Assembly (NCBI GenBank): GCA_012797975.1
Contig: JAAZOD010000035.1
Coordinates: forward strand, 1 to 38,361
Direction: 5' to 3'
DNA from: Pelolinea sp.
GTDB lineage: Bacteria; Chloroflexota; Anaerolineae; Anaerolineales; Anaerolineaceae
DNA length: 38,361 nt
Position numbers and translations under genes: made by a program. Shown in pieces: positions 23,746 through 32,766 of the stretch; the first letter of the stretch is position 1; each line of letters starts with the position of its first letter. Under the pieces are notes generated by a model, which worked only from the letters and a program-made list of their open reading frames with translations, was not told the origin of the DNA and did no database searches.

Positions 23746-24432
23746 TCACACCAGGGAATAGGTTTCACCGGGCTGCAGAATGATCACAACGCTGTCCGTT
23801 TTTTCCTCCACCATGCTCTTCCATGCTGCTGCGTCCTGCTGGATGAGCGGAAAGGTATTGTAGTGCATGGGAATGACCACCTTGGGATGGACGAATTCCA
23901 CGGCACGCAAGGCGTCTGCCGGGCCCATGGTGAAATTATCGCCGATGGGCAGCAGGGCAAGATCCACCCCTTCTTCGCCGATCAAGCGCATGTCGCCAAA
24001 CAACCCGGTATCGCCGGCAAAATACAGCTTCTCTTGATCAGGCAGCGTCAGTAAGAATCCGGCCGGGTTGCCCCCGTCCGACCCATCGGGCAGTTGAGAG
24101 CCATGCAGCGCTAGCGTGAGTTTGCAGTAGCCGAACGGGTAGCGAAAGCCGCCGCCGATATGCTGGCCGTGCGCCTTCACACCCTGCTCACGCAGCCAGT
24201 CGGCGATCTCCGCCACGCTGATCACGGTCGCTCCGGTGCGCTTGGCGATCTTCACCGTATCCCCCAGGTGATCTCCGTGTCCATGGCTCACCAGAATATA
24301 ATCCGCCCGTACTTCATCTGCCCTCACACTGGCGGAAGGGTTCCCGCTGAAAAATGGATCGAAAAGCAGATGCAAAGCATCCACCTGCAGTCCAAAACTG
24401 GCATGCCCGTAAAAGGTAAGGTTTATCGCCAT
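23746..24432 (-). CDS. UPF0173 metal-dependent hydrolase (UlaG-like metallo-beta-lactamase fold)
   Basis: A 228-residue protein. ATG 24432 follows GGAGGACAG; a TTG four codons upstream overlaps that site. The metallo-beta-lactamase motif is H50-G-H52-G-D54-H55, with later ligands in GDTGLFGDM (Asp) and PMHYNTFP (His). This matches the UPF0173 group related to UlaG. The substrate is unknown. It lies upstream of the HMG-CoA operon on the same strand with a 76-bp gap, so co-transcription is possible but unproven. Confidence 0.9.
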   Translation of the reverse strand: MAINLTFYGHASFGLQVDALHLLFDPFFSGNPSASVRADEVRADYILVSHGHGDHLGDTVKIAKRTGATVISVAEIADWLREQGVKAHGQHIGGGFRYPFGYCKLTLALHGSQLPDGSDGGNPAGFLLTLPDQEKLYFAGDTGLFGDMRLIGEEGVDLALLPIGDNFTMGPADALRAVEFVHPKVVIPMHYNTFPLIQQDAAAWKSMVEEKTDSVVIILQPGETYSLV

Positions 24433-24551
24433 TCTGTCCTCCAAAAATTCATTCTTTCTTTATATTTTAATGAGGAAGTTTGATTATTCCATAGATTGCG
24501 GGTTAACATATACAATAAAAGAGTCCAATCATTTAATTCAAGGAGTGAATC

Positions 24552-25661
24552 ATGATCGATCCGCGTGTCAATAAACTTGCCACCATGCTGGTGGATTATT
24601 CATTGGGAGTGAAACCTAATCAACGTGTTCTTTTACAAGGCGAAAAGGGCGGCGAGCCGCTGATGATGGCCATCTTCAACACCTGCCTGGAGCGAGGTGC
24701 ATTTCCTTTTATTTATCAGTATCCCGAAGGCATGACCGACAGCTATTTCCGCTATGGCAAACCAGAAAAATTTGCTGACTACTTGCAGGAGCTGAAACGC
24801 TTCGTAGAAACCTATGATCATCGCGTGCGCATATTGGGTGAAACCAATACCAAGGAACTTTCAGGGTTCGACCCGGAACTTGTCTCAAAATTCTACGCAG
24901 AAGGCGGCAAGATATCCAAGATCATGCTCGACCGCGAACAAAAAGGTGAGTTGCACTGGGTGCTGTCGCTCTTCCCCACCCAGGCATACGCCCAGGATGC
25001 CAATATGAGCCTGCCTGATTTCGAAGATTTTGTCTACAATGCCTGCATGCCCGATCAAAACGATCCGGTGGGCTACTGGAAGAAAGTGGCTGCCCGCCAG
25101 GATAAGGTCATCCAGTGGCTGAAGGGCAAGGAACGTGTACATGTGGTCGCCCCCGAAACCGATCTCACCTTGAGCATCAAAGGCAGACCCTTCGAAAATT
25201 GCGCCTGTAAAGTGAATGTGCCGGATGGCGAGATCTTCACCTCTCCCATTGAGAATTCCATGAACGGTCACGTGTATTTTTCCTATCCCACTCTCTATGA
25301 AGGTTTTGAGGTGGTGGGGGTGCGCCTGTGGTTTGAGAACGGAAAAGTGGTAAAAGCCAGCGCGGTGAAGAATGAGGAATATCTGCTGAAGAAACTGGAT
25401 ACGGATGCCGGTTCCCGTTACGTGGGCGAGTTCGCCATTGGCACCAACGAGGGCATTCAAAAATTCACCGGTCAGATCCTTTTTGATGAGAAGATCGGCG
25501 GCAGTTTCCACATGGCATTGGGACACGGTTATCCCGAAACGCTCAGCCAGAACGAATCTGCCATCCACTGGGATATGATCTGCGACCTGCGCCATGGCGG
25601 CAGGATCGAAGTGGATGATGAACTGCTCTACGAAAACGGTAAATTCGTCTTCAATTTCTAA
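24552..25661 (+). CDS. M29-family aminopeptidase
   Basis: A 369-residue peptidase of the AmpS/aminopeptidase T/PepS (M29) family with AAGGAG before ATG. The N-terminal domain shows LVDYSLGVKPNQRVLLQGE. The C-terminal catalytic domain contains VNVPDGEIFTSPIENSMNG with a metal-binding Glu, the helix VGEFAIGTN with another Glu, and GGSFHMALGHGYPET and ESAIHWDMICDLR with His and Asp ligands. These residues bind the two-metal site in known M29 structures. It is cytoplasmic, removes N-terminal residues from peptides, and is followed by its own terminator. Confidence 0.93.
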   Translation: MIDPRVNKLATMLVDYSLGVKPNQRVLLQGEKGGEPLMMAIFNTCLERGAFPFIYQYPEGMTDSYFRYGKPEKFADYLQELKRFVETYDHRVRILGETNTKELSGFDPELVSKFYAEGGKISKIMLDREQKGELHWVLSLFPTQAYAQDANMSLPDFEDFVYNACMPDQNDPVGYWKKVAARQDKVIQWLKGKERVHVVAPETDLTLSIKGRPFENCACKVNVPDGEIFTSPIENSMNGHVYFSYPTLYEGFEVVGVRLWFENGKVVKASAVKNEEYLLKKLDTDAGSRYVGEFAIGTNEGIQKFTGQILFDEKIGGSFHMALGHGYPETLSQNESAIHWDMICDLRHGGRIEVDDELLYENGKFVFNF

Positions 25662-25681
25662 ATTCTTTTCACGTACGATTG

Positions 25682-25714
25682 GAAAAGGGCGTCATGATTG
25701 CGCCCTTTTCTTTT
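25682..25714 (+). terminator. Terminator of the aminopeptidase gene
   Basis: GAAAAGGGCG (25682-25691) pairs with CGCCCTTTTC (25701-25710), followed by TTTT. Confidence 0.9.
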
Positions 25715-25757
25715 GGGTTACAATACAAACACAGAGAAAGAGCGGCAGGATGAACCG

Positions 25758-26627
25758 ATGAAAATGCATCTCGGAATTGCACAGATTGAAACCAAACTGG
25801 GAGTGGTGGATGCCAATCTTCAAAAACATTTGGATTTCATCGGGAAGGCACACCAGGCAGGCGTGGACCTGCTCATGTTCCCGGAACTCTCCCTCACCGG
25901 CTATGTCTTGCAAGACCTGGTGCCCGCGGTGGCACATCACCCCAATTCCAGCGACCCGGTTTTCAAAGAACTGTTCAAAGCCAGTCAGCAAATGGACCTG
26001 CTGGTGGGATTTGTGGAAGAAGATGAGCGCAACCGCTTCTATATCGCGGATGCCTATCTTTCACAGGGCAAGCTGGTGCACATCCACCGCAAGGTTTATC
26101 TGCCCACCTATGGCTTGTTCGACGAAGGACGTTTTTTTGCCCTGGGCGATAACACCCAGGCCTTCAATACCCGTTTTGTGCGCAGCGGAGTTCTGATCTG
26201 CGAAGATTTCTGGCATGTCGCACCACCTTACCTGCTGTGGTTGGATGGCGCCGACCTGCTGTTGTTCACCTCCGCTTCCCCCGGGCGCGGGCTCACCGAA
26301 GCGCCACAGCTTTCCACCTCCATGTGGGTTGAAAGCATCAACCGCGCATATGCCAGCATCTTCACTTCTTTCGTGGCTCATTGCAACCGGGTGGGATTCG
26401 AAGATGGGCTGCACTTCTGGGGTGGCTCCACCGTCTACGATCCGGATGGCAACTGCTTGGCCAAAGCCCCTTATGATCAAGAAGCGTTTCTCACGGTGGA
26501 ACTGGACCTCAACCAGCTGCATCGCACGCGTGCACGGCTGCCGCTGCTGCGCGACGAACGCACTGCATTGGTACAGCGGGAACTAAACCGTATCCTGTCC
26601 AACGAGCATTCCAACTGCGGGAAATAA
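25758..26627 (+). CDS. Nitrilase-family glutaminase subunit of a split NAD+ synthetase
   Basis: A 289-residue carbon-nitrogen hydrolase with the complete Glu-Lys-Cys triad: E43 in FPELSLTGY, K112 in HRKVYLPTYG and C148 in GVLICEDFW. The sequence KVYLPTYGLFDEGRFF is characteristic of the glutaminase domain of glutamine-dependent NAD+ synthetases rather than of general nitrilases. In most bacteria this domain is fused N-terminally to NadE; here it is a separate protein and nadE follows ten bases later. It should hydrolyse glutamine and pass ammonia to NadE. ATG 25758 is preferred; ATG 25764 is also possible. Confidence 0.9.
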   Translation: MKMHLGIAQIETKLGVVDANLQKHLDFIGKAHQAGVDLLMFPELSLTGYVLQDLVPAVAHHPNSSDPVFKELFKASQQMDLLVGFVEEDERNRFYIADAYLSQGKLVHIHRKVYLPTYGLFDEGRFFALGDNTQAFNTRFVRSGVLICEDFWHVAPPYLLWLDGADLLLFTSASPGRGLTEAPQLSTSMWVESINRAYASIFTSFVAHCNRVGFEDGLHFWGGSTVYDPDGNCLAKAPYDQEAFLTVELDLNQLHRTRARLPLLRDERTALVQRELNRILSNEHSNCGK

Positions 26628-26637
26628 GGGAGGGATG

Positions 26638-27462
26638 ATGAAAATTGACCTAACGATCAATACCGACCTGGCAACCGAAATTCTGACCGCTTTTATCAAA
26701 AGCGAAACCACCCGCGCAGGCTTTCAAAAAGTGGTGGTGGGGCTTTCAGGCGGCATTGATTCGGCGCTTTCCTGTGTGCTGGCCGTCCAGGCGCTGGGTC
26801 CACAAAACGTGCTGGCAGTGCGCATGCCGTACCGCACCTCCTCCCCCGATTCGCTGGAACATGCCCAAATGATCATCGACCAATTCGGAGTGCAAACGCT
26901 TACCATCCCCATCACGGCCATGGCAGATGGCCTGATCAATGCTTTTCCCGAAATGAGCAACCAGCGCAAGGGCAATATCATGGCACGCTGCCGCATGATC
27001 GTGCTGTTCGATCAATCCAGCGCTTTCAACGGGCTGGTGGTTGGCACCAGCAATAAGACCGAGATCCTGCTGGGGTATTCCACCATGTATGGCGATTCAG
27101 CCAGTGCCTTCAACCCCATCGGCGACCTGTATAAAACCCAGGTACGTCAGCTATCGACTGCCCTCCACATCCCGGATGTGATCATTCAAAAAGCCCCCAG
27201 CGCAGATCTGTGGGCCAACCAAACCGATGAGGGTGAATTGGGCTTCACCTATGCAGAAGTGGATAAGCTGCTCTACCTGCTGGTGGATGAACGCTACACG
27301 CCTGAAGAATGTGTGGAAGCCGGCTTCGAAAAATCCTTTGTGGAGAATGTGGTAAATCGCATCCGCTGTTTTCATTTCAAACGCATGCTGCCGCCCATTG
27401 CCAAATTGGGCAGCCGTACCATTGGTTATGATTTCCTGTATCTGCGCGATTGGGGTACATAA
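26638..27462 (+). CDS. nadE: NAD+ synthase, synthetase subunit
   Basis: A 274-residue ATP-pyrophosphatase-fold enzyme. The PP-loop SGGIDSAL lies at 37-44; VVGTSNKTEILLGYSTMYGD and KAPSADLWANQTDEGELGFTY are typical NadE motifs. It amidates nicotinic acid adenine dinucleotide with ATP. ATG 26638 is preferred since AGGGAGG lies five bases upstream; ATG 26635 is too close. It follows the glutaminase gene by ten bases and precedes a GerMN lipoprotein by one base, so all three are probably one transcript. Confidence 0.95.
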   Translation: MKIDLTINTDLATEILTAFIKSETTRAGFQKVVVGLSGGIDSALSCVLAVQALGPQNVLAVRMPYRTSSPDSLEHAQMIIDQFGVQTLTIPITAMADGLINAFPEMSNQRKGNIMARCRMIVLFDQSSAFNGLVVGTSNKTEILLGYSTMYGDSASAFNPIGDLYKTQVRQLSTALHIPDVIIQKAPSADLWANQTDEGELGFTYAEVDKLLYLLVDERYTPEECVEAGFEKSFVENVVNRIRCFHFKRMLPPIAKLGSRTIGYDFLYLRDWGT

Positions 27463-27463
27463 C

Positions 27464-28060
27464 ATGATGAACAAACGGATTTTACTTTTGACCTGTACCG
27501 GCATGTTGCTGGTAGCTGCTTGCGCACCTGCCCGGTCAGCGGCGCCTGCCGCCACACCTGTTCCTCAATCCACCAGCACTGTCTTGCCGGCCAAAACAGC
27601 CACTCCCACCCTTTTTCCCACACTGGTGCCCACCGATGCTTCCTCCAAGCCACAAACGGTGCTGATCTATCTGGTTGCGATCGGGGATAATGGCGTTTCG
27701 GGTGAGATGATCGGCTGTGGTGATAGTCTGGTGCCGGTCGAGGTTGCCATCGAACCGACTGTGGCCGTACTGCGGGCAGCCCTCACCGCCCTGCTCAACC
27801 TGGCACCGGAAATGACCTACGGGGAATCGGGCTTGTATAATGCGCTTTATCAATCCGATCTGCACATCGAATCCATCGACATCGTTGACCGGCAGGCAAT
27901 CCTCCGCCTGACCGGCACGCTGGTCAGCGGTGGGGAATGTGACATCCCCCGCATCGAGGCGCAGCTCAGCGCCATCGCTCTGCAGTTCTCGACCATCGAC
28001 ACGGTGACCATCTACATCAATGGCACATTACTCCAGGATGTATTGGACCTGCGGGGGTAG
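27464..28060 (+). CDS. GerMN-domain lipoprotein
   Basis: A 198-residue lipoprotein starting at one of two adjacent ATGs, one base after the nadE stop. The signal peptide ends in lipobox LVAAC (C19 or so). A Pro/Thr/Ser-rich linker (about 22-55) is followed by a GerMN-like domain (about 60-198): VLIYLVAIGDNG, then VPVEVAIEPTVAVLRAALTALLN, and a terminal NGTLLQDVLDLRG. GerMN domains occur in spore germination and other envelope proteins; the molecular role is unclear. Linkage to nadE appears positional only. It converges on the ATP-grasp gene with an eight-base gap and no visible terminator. Confidence 0.86.
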   Translation: MMNKRILLLTCTGMLLVAACAPARSAAPAATPVPQSTSTVLPAKTATPTLFPTLVPTDASSKPQTVLIYLVAIGDNGVSGEMIGCGDSLVPVEVAIEPTVAVLRAALTALLNLAPEMTYGESGLYNALYQSDLHIESIDIVDRQAILRLTGTLVSGGECDIPRIEAQLSAIALQFSTIDTVTIYINGTLLQDVLDLRG

Positions 28061-28068
28061 GGTTCTCG

Positions 28069-29127
28069 TTATTTCAGATTGTTGCGCTCCAGCGCAGTTT
28101 CCAGGATCATCACGACCAATTCTTCGTTGGAAATGCCATCCGCATGGGCGGCAATGACCAGGTCGGAGACCCCAGACAGCCCCGGTAAAGGATTGATCTC
28201 CAGAATATAGGGTTTCCAGTTATCCTTCACATCCAGCCGAAAATCAACCCGTGCCACATCCAGCGTGCCCAGTACCCGAAAGACCGCTGCAGCCAGCCAG
28301 TTCAGCTCATCCACCATATCATCATCCAATGGTGCCGGACAAACATAATTGAGATCGGCTGCCAGTGCCACTTTTAAACGGTTGCTGTACACCGCATCGG
28401 TCAACAGATACGGTTTCAGGTCCACCTCCATGGGCGGCAGAAAACGCAAACCCGATTGGATGCGCGGCAAATTCTCATCATGCGGAATGCGGCGGGCGAT
28501 CGGACCATGCAGGTTCCCGACCATGCCAACCGTCACTTCACGCCCTTCAATATATTCCTCCACCAGGGCGGGCTGGTTGTAGCGGTTCATGATATGGCCA
28601 ACCTGCTCATACAGCTCTTCCTTGGTGTTCACCACCGATTTCAAGCTCACGCCCATACTGGTGCCTTCGCGGCTGGGTTTCACGAACAAAGGAAACCGCA
28701 GGGTTGGATCCAGCGGTTCATCCACCCGTTCAAAGGTTTGAAACGGCGGAGTGGGTAACTCATGAAAATCAAGGATACGCTTGGTCATGGGTTTATCCAG
28801 CGCCAGCGCCAGGGTCAGCACCCGGGAGCCAGTGTAGGGAATGCGCAGCATTTCCAGGATGGCTGGAATGTGCGCCTCGCGCGAATCGCCGTAATAACCT
28901 TCGCAGATATTAAAACAAATGTCCGGCTTATACTTTGGCAGCGTATCGATGATGTTGAAATTTCCTTCGAAGAATTCGCAGTCATAACCCCCATTGCGCA
29001 TAGCTTGTAAAATGATATTAATAGTTTTCTCGGAATCTAAATCATCCCATTGATCCTCAGGCATGCCCTCCCAGTGAGGTGCATTTACCTTCAGGTTAGC
29101 AAGTAGAGCAACCCTTTTCTTTTTCAA
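28069..29127 (-). CDS. D-alanine--D-alanine ligase-like ATP-grasp protein
   Basis: A 352-residue ATP-grasp enzyme. The N-terminal part contains CFNICEGYYGDSREAHIPAI and the LRIPYTGSRVLTLALALDK stretch of Ddl enzymes. PLFVKPSREGTSMGV is the first ATP-binding segment, and ARVDFRLD followed by YILEINPLPGL supplies the Mg2+ ligands (Asp, Glu, Asn). The N-terminal GGxxSE motif of true Ddl is not present in usual form, so it may ligate other amino acids or dipeptides. The start is TTG 29127: GAGGAG lies six bases upstream and no ATG is near. No other peptidoglycan gene is adjacent. Confidence 0.88.
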   Translation of the reverse strand: MKKKRVALLANLKVNAPHWEGMPEDQWDDLDSEKTINIILQAMRNGGYDCEFFEGNFNIIDTLPKYKPDICFNICEGYYGDSREAHIPAILEMLRIPYTGSRVLTLALALDKPMTKRILDFHELPTPPFQTFERVDEPLDPTLRFPLFVKPSREGTSMGVSLKSVVNTKEELYEQVGHIMNRYNQPALVEEYIEGREVTVGMVGNLHGPIARRIPHDENLPRIQSGLRFLPPMEVDLKPYLLTDAVYSNRLKVALAADLNYVCPAPLDDDMVDELNWLAAAVFRVLGTLDVARVDFRLDVKDNWKPYILEINPLPGLSGVSDLVIAAHADGISNEELVVMILETALERNNLK

Positions 29128-29160
29128 TGATAACTCCTCATTCAGTTATGATAGAAATAA

Positions 29161-31044
29161 TTAAGTGCTAGATTTTTCATAGTATTCATCCCACTGATTA
29201 ATCATATCATCGAGCTGTTCCTGTAAAAAGAGGTATCTTTTACCAAGTTCACCAACTCGCTCTGCATCCAGCTCCGGATCCTTCAATTCTTGTTCCAGAG
29301 TGTGAATTTCTGATTCTACTGCATGGATGTGTGTTTCCAATTCCTGCAGTTTCTGTTTATTGATCTTCTTTTCCGTCGTTTTGCGAGGCGCCGGGTGTTC
29401 GGTGTCGGCTTGCATTTTAACCGGAACCTGTGCGGCCTGCTGGCGCGAAATGCTGAATTCCGCATATCCGCCTTTGAATACCTGCAGTTTCTTTGCGGTC
29501 GCATCCACCATCCAGATTTGGGTGGCCAATGCTTCGAGCAAATAACGGTCATGCGTAACCAGCAGGATCGTCCCGTCAAACTCCGCCAGCACCGCCTGCA
29601 GGATCTCTTGTGAAGGCAGGTCAAGGTGGTTGGTCGGTTCATCCAAAAAGATCAGGTTCACCCCTTTCAACGCCAAAATCGCCAGCGCCAGGCGACCGCG
29701 TTCGCCACCGCTCAATACAGAAACAGTCTTGAACACGTCATCCCCGCTGAACAGGAACTTGCCCAGATAATTGCGGATCTCGGCTGGCAGCATCTTGGGG
29801 ACATTGGCTTGAATCTCCTGCATGAGCGTCCAATCCAGGTGCAGATCTTCATGTGCCTGGGCAAAGTAGCCCACATCCAAACTGGCACCCAGCTGGATCT
29901 CCCCTTCATACGGAGGGAGCTGCCCCAGGATGGTGCGCAGCAGGGTGGTTTTTCCGGCACCGTTCGGCCCGATCACGCCCACACACTCGCCGCGCCGCAA
30001 TTCCACATCTGGCATGCGGAAAAGCGAGACCCGTTCATCTTTGAAACCGATCTGCACTCCTTTGGTGCGCAGGATGATATCGCCGGAACGGCGGTTATCT
30101 TTGAACCCAAACACCATGCGGTGCTTGCGGGCAGGGGGAATGAGCTGTCCTTCCTTAAGCAGGCGTTCCAGGCGCCGCCGACGGCCTTTGGCCTGTGCGG
30201 TGTTCTGCCCGGCAATGTTGCGGCGGATGTAATCCTCTTCCTTGGCAATGAATTCTTGCTGGCTTTCGTATTCCTTCATCTGCCGCTCCATGCGTTCCTG
30301 ACGCAGGTGCAAAAATGCCGAGTAATTGCCCGGATAGCTTTCGATGGCCGGGGTCATCTCCCAGATAGTGTTCACGGTCTGGTCAAGAAAATAGCGGTCG
30401 TGCGAAACGATCAGCACCGCTCCGTCATATTTTTTTAAAAAATCTTCCAACCATTCCATGGCTTGAATATCCAGATGGTTGGTGGGCTCATCCAGCAGCA
30501 GCAGGGTCGGGTTCATCAAAAGCAATTTTGCCAGGTAGGCCCGTGTGCGCTCCCCGCCGGAGAACTGGGTGATGGGACGGGTGAGATCTACCGCTTCAAA
30601 GCCCAAACCGCTGACGATGCGCAAGATATAAGAGTCGATGGTGTAGCCACCCAGCCGTTCATAGCGCTCGTGCAGATCACCCAGCCGGTTGATGAGGGTG
30701 TCATCCTGCGGGTTCTGCTGTACCTGCAGGGTCAAAGCTTCGATCTCATTTTGCAGATTGAAAATATCCGTCAGTGCTTCGCGGCATTCCTGCTGCAGGG
30801 TCTGGGAGGACTGAAAGCGTGACTCCTGCGGCAGATATCCCATCTTGAGGTCCTTTGCCCAGGCAATGGTGCCCTCATCCGGCTTTTCGATGCCATACAG
30901 CATGCGCAGCAGAGTGGTCTTTCCAATGCCATTTTCGCCCACCAGCCCGATGCGGGCATGCTGTGGCACGCTCAGCGAAATCTCGCTGAACAGGTCTTCT
31001 GCGCCAAATGACTTTGCCAGGTGGGCTGCCGTAATTAGGGACAC
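29161..31044 (-). CDS. ABC-F family ATPase
   Basis: A 627-residue soluble protein with two ABC domains and no membrane part. Walker A motifs are GENGIGKTTLL and GPNGAGKTTLL; signatures are SGGERTRAYLAK and SGGERGRLALA; Walker B is followed by LDEPTNHLD in both halves. A charged linker (about 225-300) and a C-terminal coiled coil (about 560-620, Glu/Lys/Gln-rich) complete the ABC-F plan. These proteins act on the ribosome, some protecting it from antibiotics. I place the start at GTG 31044 with AAGGAAA upstream and MSLITAAHLAKSFG as the N-terminus; the ATG 22 codons earlier has no ribosome site. Confidence 0.92.
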   Translation of the reverse strand: MSLITAAHLAKSFGAEDLFSEISLSVPQHARIGLVGENGIGKTTLLRMLYGIEKPDEGTIAWAKDLKMGYLPQESRFQSSQTLQQECREALTDIFNLQNEIEALTLQVQQNPQDDTLINRLGDLHERYERLGGYTIDSYILRIVSGLGFEAVDLTRPITQFSGGERTRAYLAKLLLMNPTLLLLDEPTNHLDIQAMEWLEDFLKKYDGAVLIVSHDRYFLDQTVNTIWEMTPAIESYPGNYSAFLHLRQERMERQMKEYESQQEFIAKEEDYIRRNIAGQNTAQAKGRRRRLERLLKEGQLIPPARKHRMVFGFKDNRRSGDIILRTKGVQIGFKDERVSLFRMPDVELRRGECVGVIGPNGAGKTTLLRTILGQLPPYEGEIQLGASLDVGYFAQAHEDLHLDWTLMQEIQANVPKMLPAEIRNYLGKFLFSGDDVFKTVSVLSGGERGRLALAILALKGVNLIFLDEPTNHLDLPSQEILQAVLAEFDGTILLVTHDRYLLEALATQIWMVDATAKKLQVFKGGYAEFSISRQQAAQVPVKMQADTEHPAPRKTTEKKINKQKLQELETHIHAVESEIHTLEQELKDPELDAERVGELGKRYLFLQEQLDDMINQWDEYYEKSST

Positions 31045-31193
31045 GTTGCTTTCCTTTTCCAATCGACGAAATGGAATTGTACCTGAATTATCAGGAAAAC
31101 CCTGTTCCATTTATTGTAGCGCAGGCATGATTTGACAGTGTCTTTTTCACAGGGTATGCTTAACGGCTGATCCTGTGCGTCCGGACAAAAAAA

Positions 31194-32072
31194 ATGACAA
31201 AACCACCCATTTGTGATTACGAAGGTTCTGATTACCAAAAAGCTTTCTGGGAGAAAGGCGGCCGTGAGTACGAAGACGCCGTAGAAGCCATCGCTCTGCG
31301 CCGCCTGTTGCCGCATGCTGGCAGCCGTCTGTTGGAACTGGGCGCTGGTGCCGGGCGCAACACCCCGCGCTACAAGGGCTTTGAGGAGATCACCCTGCTC
31401 GATTATTCGCACACCCAGCTCGAACAGGCCCGTGCCCGTCTGGGAGATTCGGCCAGATACCGCTACGTGGCTGCGGATGCCTATAAGCTGCCCTTCGCCC
31501 CGGCCGTCTTTGACGCCGCTACCATGATCCGCACCCTCCACCACCTCAAGGAAGGCGAAAGCGCTCTGCGGCAGGTCAGCCAGGTGCTGGCGCGGCAGGG
31601 GGTATTCATCCTGGAATTCGCCAACAAGCGCAATCTGAAAGCCATCCTGCGCTATATAACAGGGAAGCAGAAATGGAATCCCTATTCGATGGAACAGGTG
31701 GAATTCGTGGAATTGAACTTCAATTTCCATCCGCGTCAGATCAGAAGCTGGCTGCGCGAGAATGGATTTTCCATCGATCGCCAACTCAGCGTTTCACATT
31801 TCAGGGTGGGTTTTCTCAAACGGCATGTGCCGCTTCGTATTCTGAAAGGGCTGGATTCAGCCCTGCAGTGGACGGGTGCATTGTGGCAGCTCACCCCCAG
31901 CGTGTTCGTGAAAAGCACACACATCGCTGGCGCGGCGCTGCAGGAATTTGCCTTCCGCTGTCCGCAGTGTGGAAAATATCCGCTCGAGCCGCTGCCGGCT
32001 GATATCGCCTGCCCCCAGTGCGGAAAAGTGTATCCGTATCAAGACGGCATCTATGATTTTCGTTTGAAATAA
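31194..32072 (+). CDS. SAM-dependent methyltransferase with C-terminal zinc ribbon
   Basis: A 292-residue protein. Motif I is LLELGAGAGRNTPRY (about 45-59), followed by LDYSHTQLEQAR, AADAYKLPFAPAVFDA and a motif-III-like GVFILEFANKRN. The C-terminal 45 residues have CPQCGKYPLEP then CPQCGKVYPYQDGIYDF, a treble CxxC zinc ribbon of the Trm112/UPF0434 kind fused to the catalytic domain. The substrate is unknown. The start is AT-rich with no clear Shine-Dalgarno. It is divergent from the ABC-F gene with 150 bp between. Confidence 0.87.
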   Translation: MTKPPICDYEGSDYQKAFWEKGGREYEDAVEAIALRRLLPHAGSRLLELGAGAGRNTPRYKGFEEITLLDYSHTQLEQARARLGDSARYRYVAADAYKLPFAPAVFDAATMIRTLHHLKEGESALRQVSQVLARQGVFILEFANKRNLKAILRYITGKQKWNPYSMEQVEFVELNFNFHPRQIRSWLRENGFSIDRQLSVSHFRVGFLKRHVPLRILKGLDSALQWTGALWQLTPSVFVKSTHIAGAALQEFAFRCPQCGKYPLEPLPADIACPQCGKVYPYQDGIYDFRLK

Positions 32073-32117
32073 GGGCATGCGCGCTGAGTTTACTCGATCG
32101 GTCAGAGGAGGAGAAGC

Positions 32118-32177
32118 ATGCAATTGATCATCACCTGCTCAAACTGCGGGAAAATGCCCTCTTTTGATTATAAATAG
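32118..32177 (+). pseudogene. Truncated 5' end of a zinc-ribbon gene
   Basis: A very strong ribosome site (GAGGAGGAG) precedes ATG by four bases, but the frame ends after 19 codons. It reads MQLIITCSNCGKMPSFDYK with one CxxC knuckle. Such a strong initiation signal for so short a peptide suggests the start of a gene whose remainder is lost. It may alternatively be a genuine small protein. Confidence 0.4.
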
Positions 32178-32356
32178 CGATAAGCACACGTGGAATATGT
32201 ATTCGAAAAGAATCCGTAGGTATTGTAGAAGATATTTTTTCAAAACTTCTCATTGTGCCAACCATATTGTGGATTGATTCGCCAATAGGCATATATGATC
32301 CTGATTGCATCTCATACTGAATAATCCGAACAATCGTCTCACAAATTTTCCTTCAT

Positions 32357-32605
32357 TTAATTCTGCAGGCTCAGGTTTTCCAATGAATTATTTTGTTTAA
32401 TCTCTTCATATGACTTCAACAAACTCTCTACCTATTCATTAGGAAGTCTTTTTAATAAATCATAACGAACCCATTAATGTTTTTGTCTACCATAGTAGAT
32501 ATCTTTATTTTCTAATAATCAATATAATTTTGTTTTCAGCAAACCACTAATAAGCCCCAATACTTTTACATACTCCCATTTAATAATGATATAGTTCAAA
32601 TTGTA
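32357..32605 (-). pseudogene. Stop-interrupted remnant of an unidentified gene
   Basis: One minus-strand frame reads as protein broken by single stop codons: VKVLGLISGLLKTKLY*LLE, then NKDIYYGRQKH*WVRYD, then LLKRLPNE*VESLLKSYEE and IKQNNSLENLSLQN*. Amphipathic helices and charged residues look genuine and the stops (TGA, TAA, TAG) are isolated. I cannot name the family. Confidence 0.35.
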
Positions 32606-32719
32606 TAAATACAAAATGCTGATATTCCTAATTCGATATATCTCTCTTTAAATAGCATGTTGGAAAAGCATCAGCAGTTGAGTGCACTTTTAGCACATCG
32701 CAACATTGCGACCTTTTAT

Positions 32720-32766
32720 ATATGGAAAGATTCCTTGGTCCCTGCATTCCTTCGGAACGACGAGAA
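32720..32766. repeat. Degraded copy of a CTTCGG...GATGAC-type dispersed repeat
   Basis: It reads ATGGAAAGATTCCTTGG, then CATTCCTTCGGAACGACG. It is related to copies near 32920, 33950, 33990 and 34050, which share GAGAT(C/T)CTTCG and TCAG(A/G)ATGAC. Confidence 0.45.

Noticed and set aside
29626-30438. Plus-strand open frame of 270 codons
   Set aside because: It is antisense to the ABC-F ATPase with two complete ABC domains; no start signal or recognisable motif.
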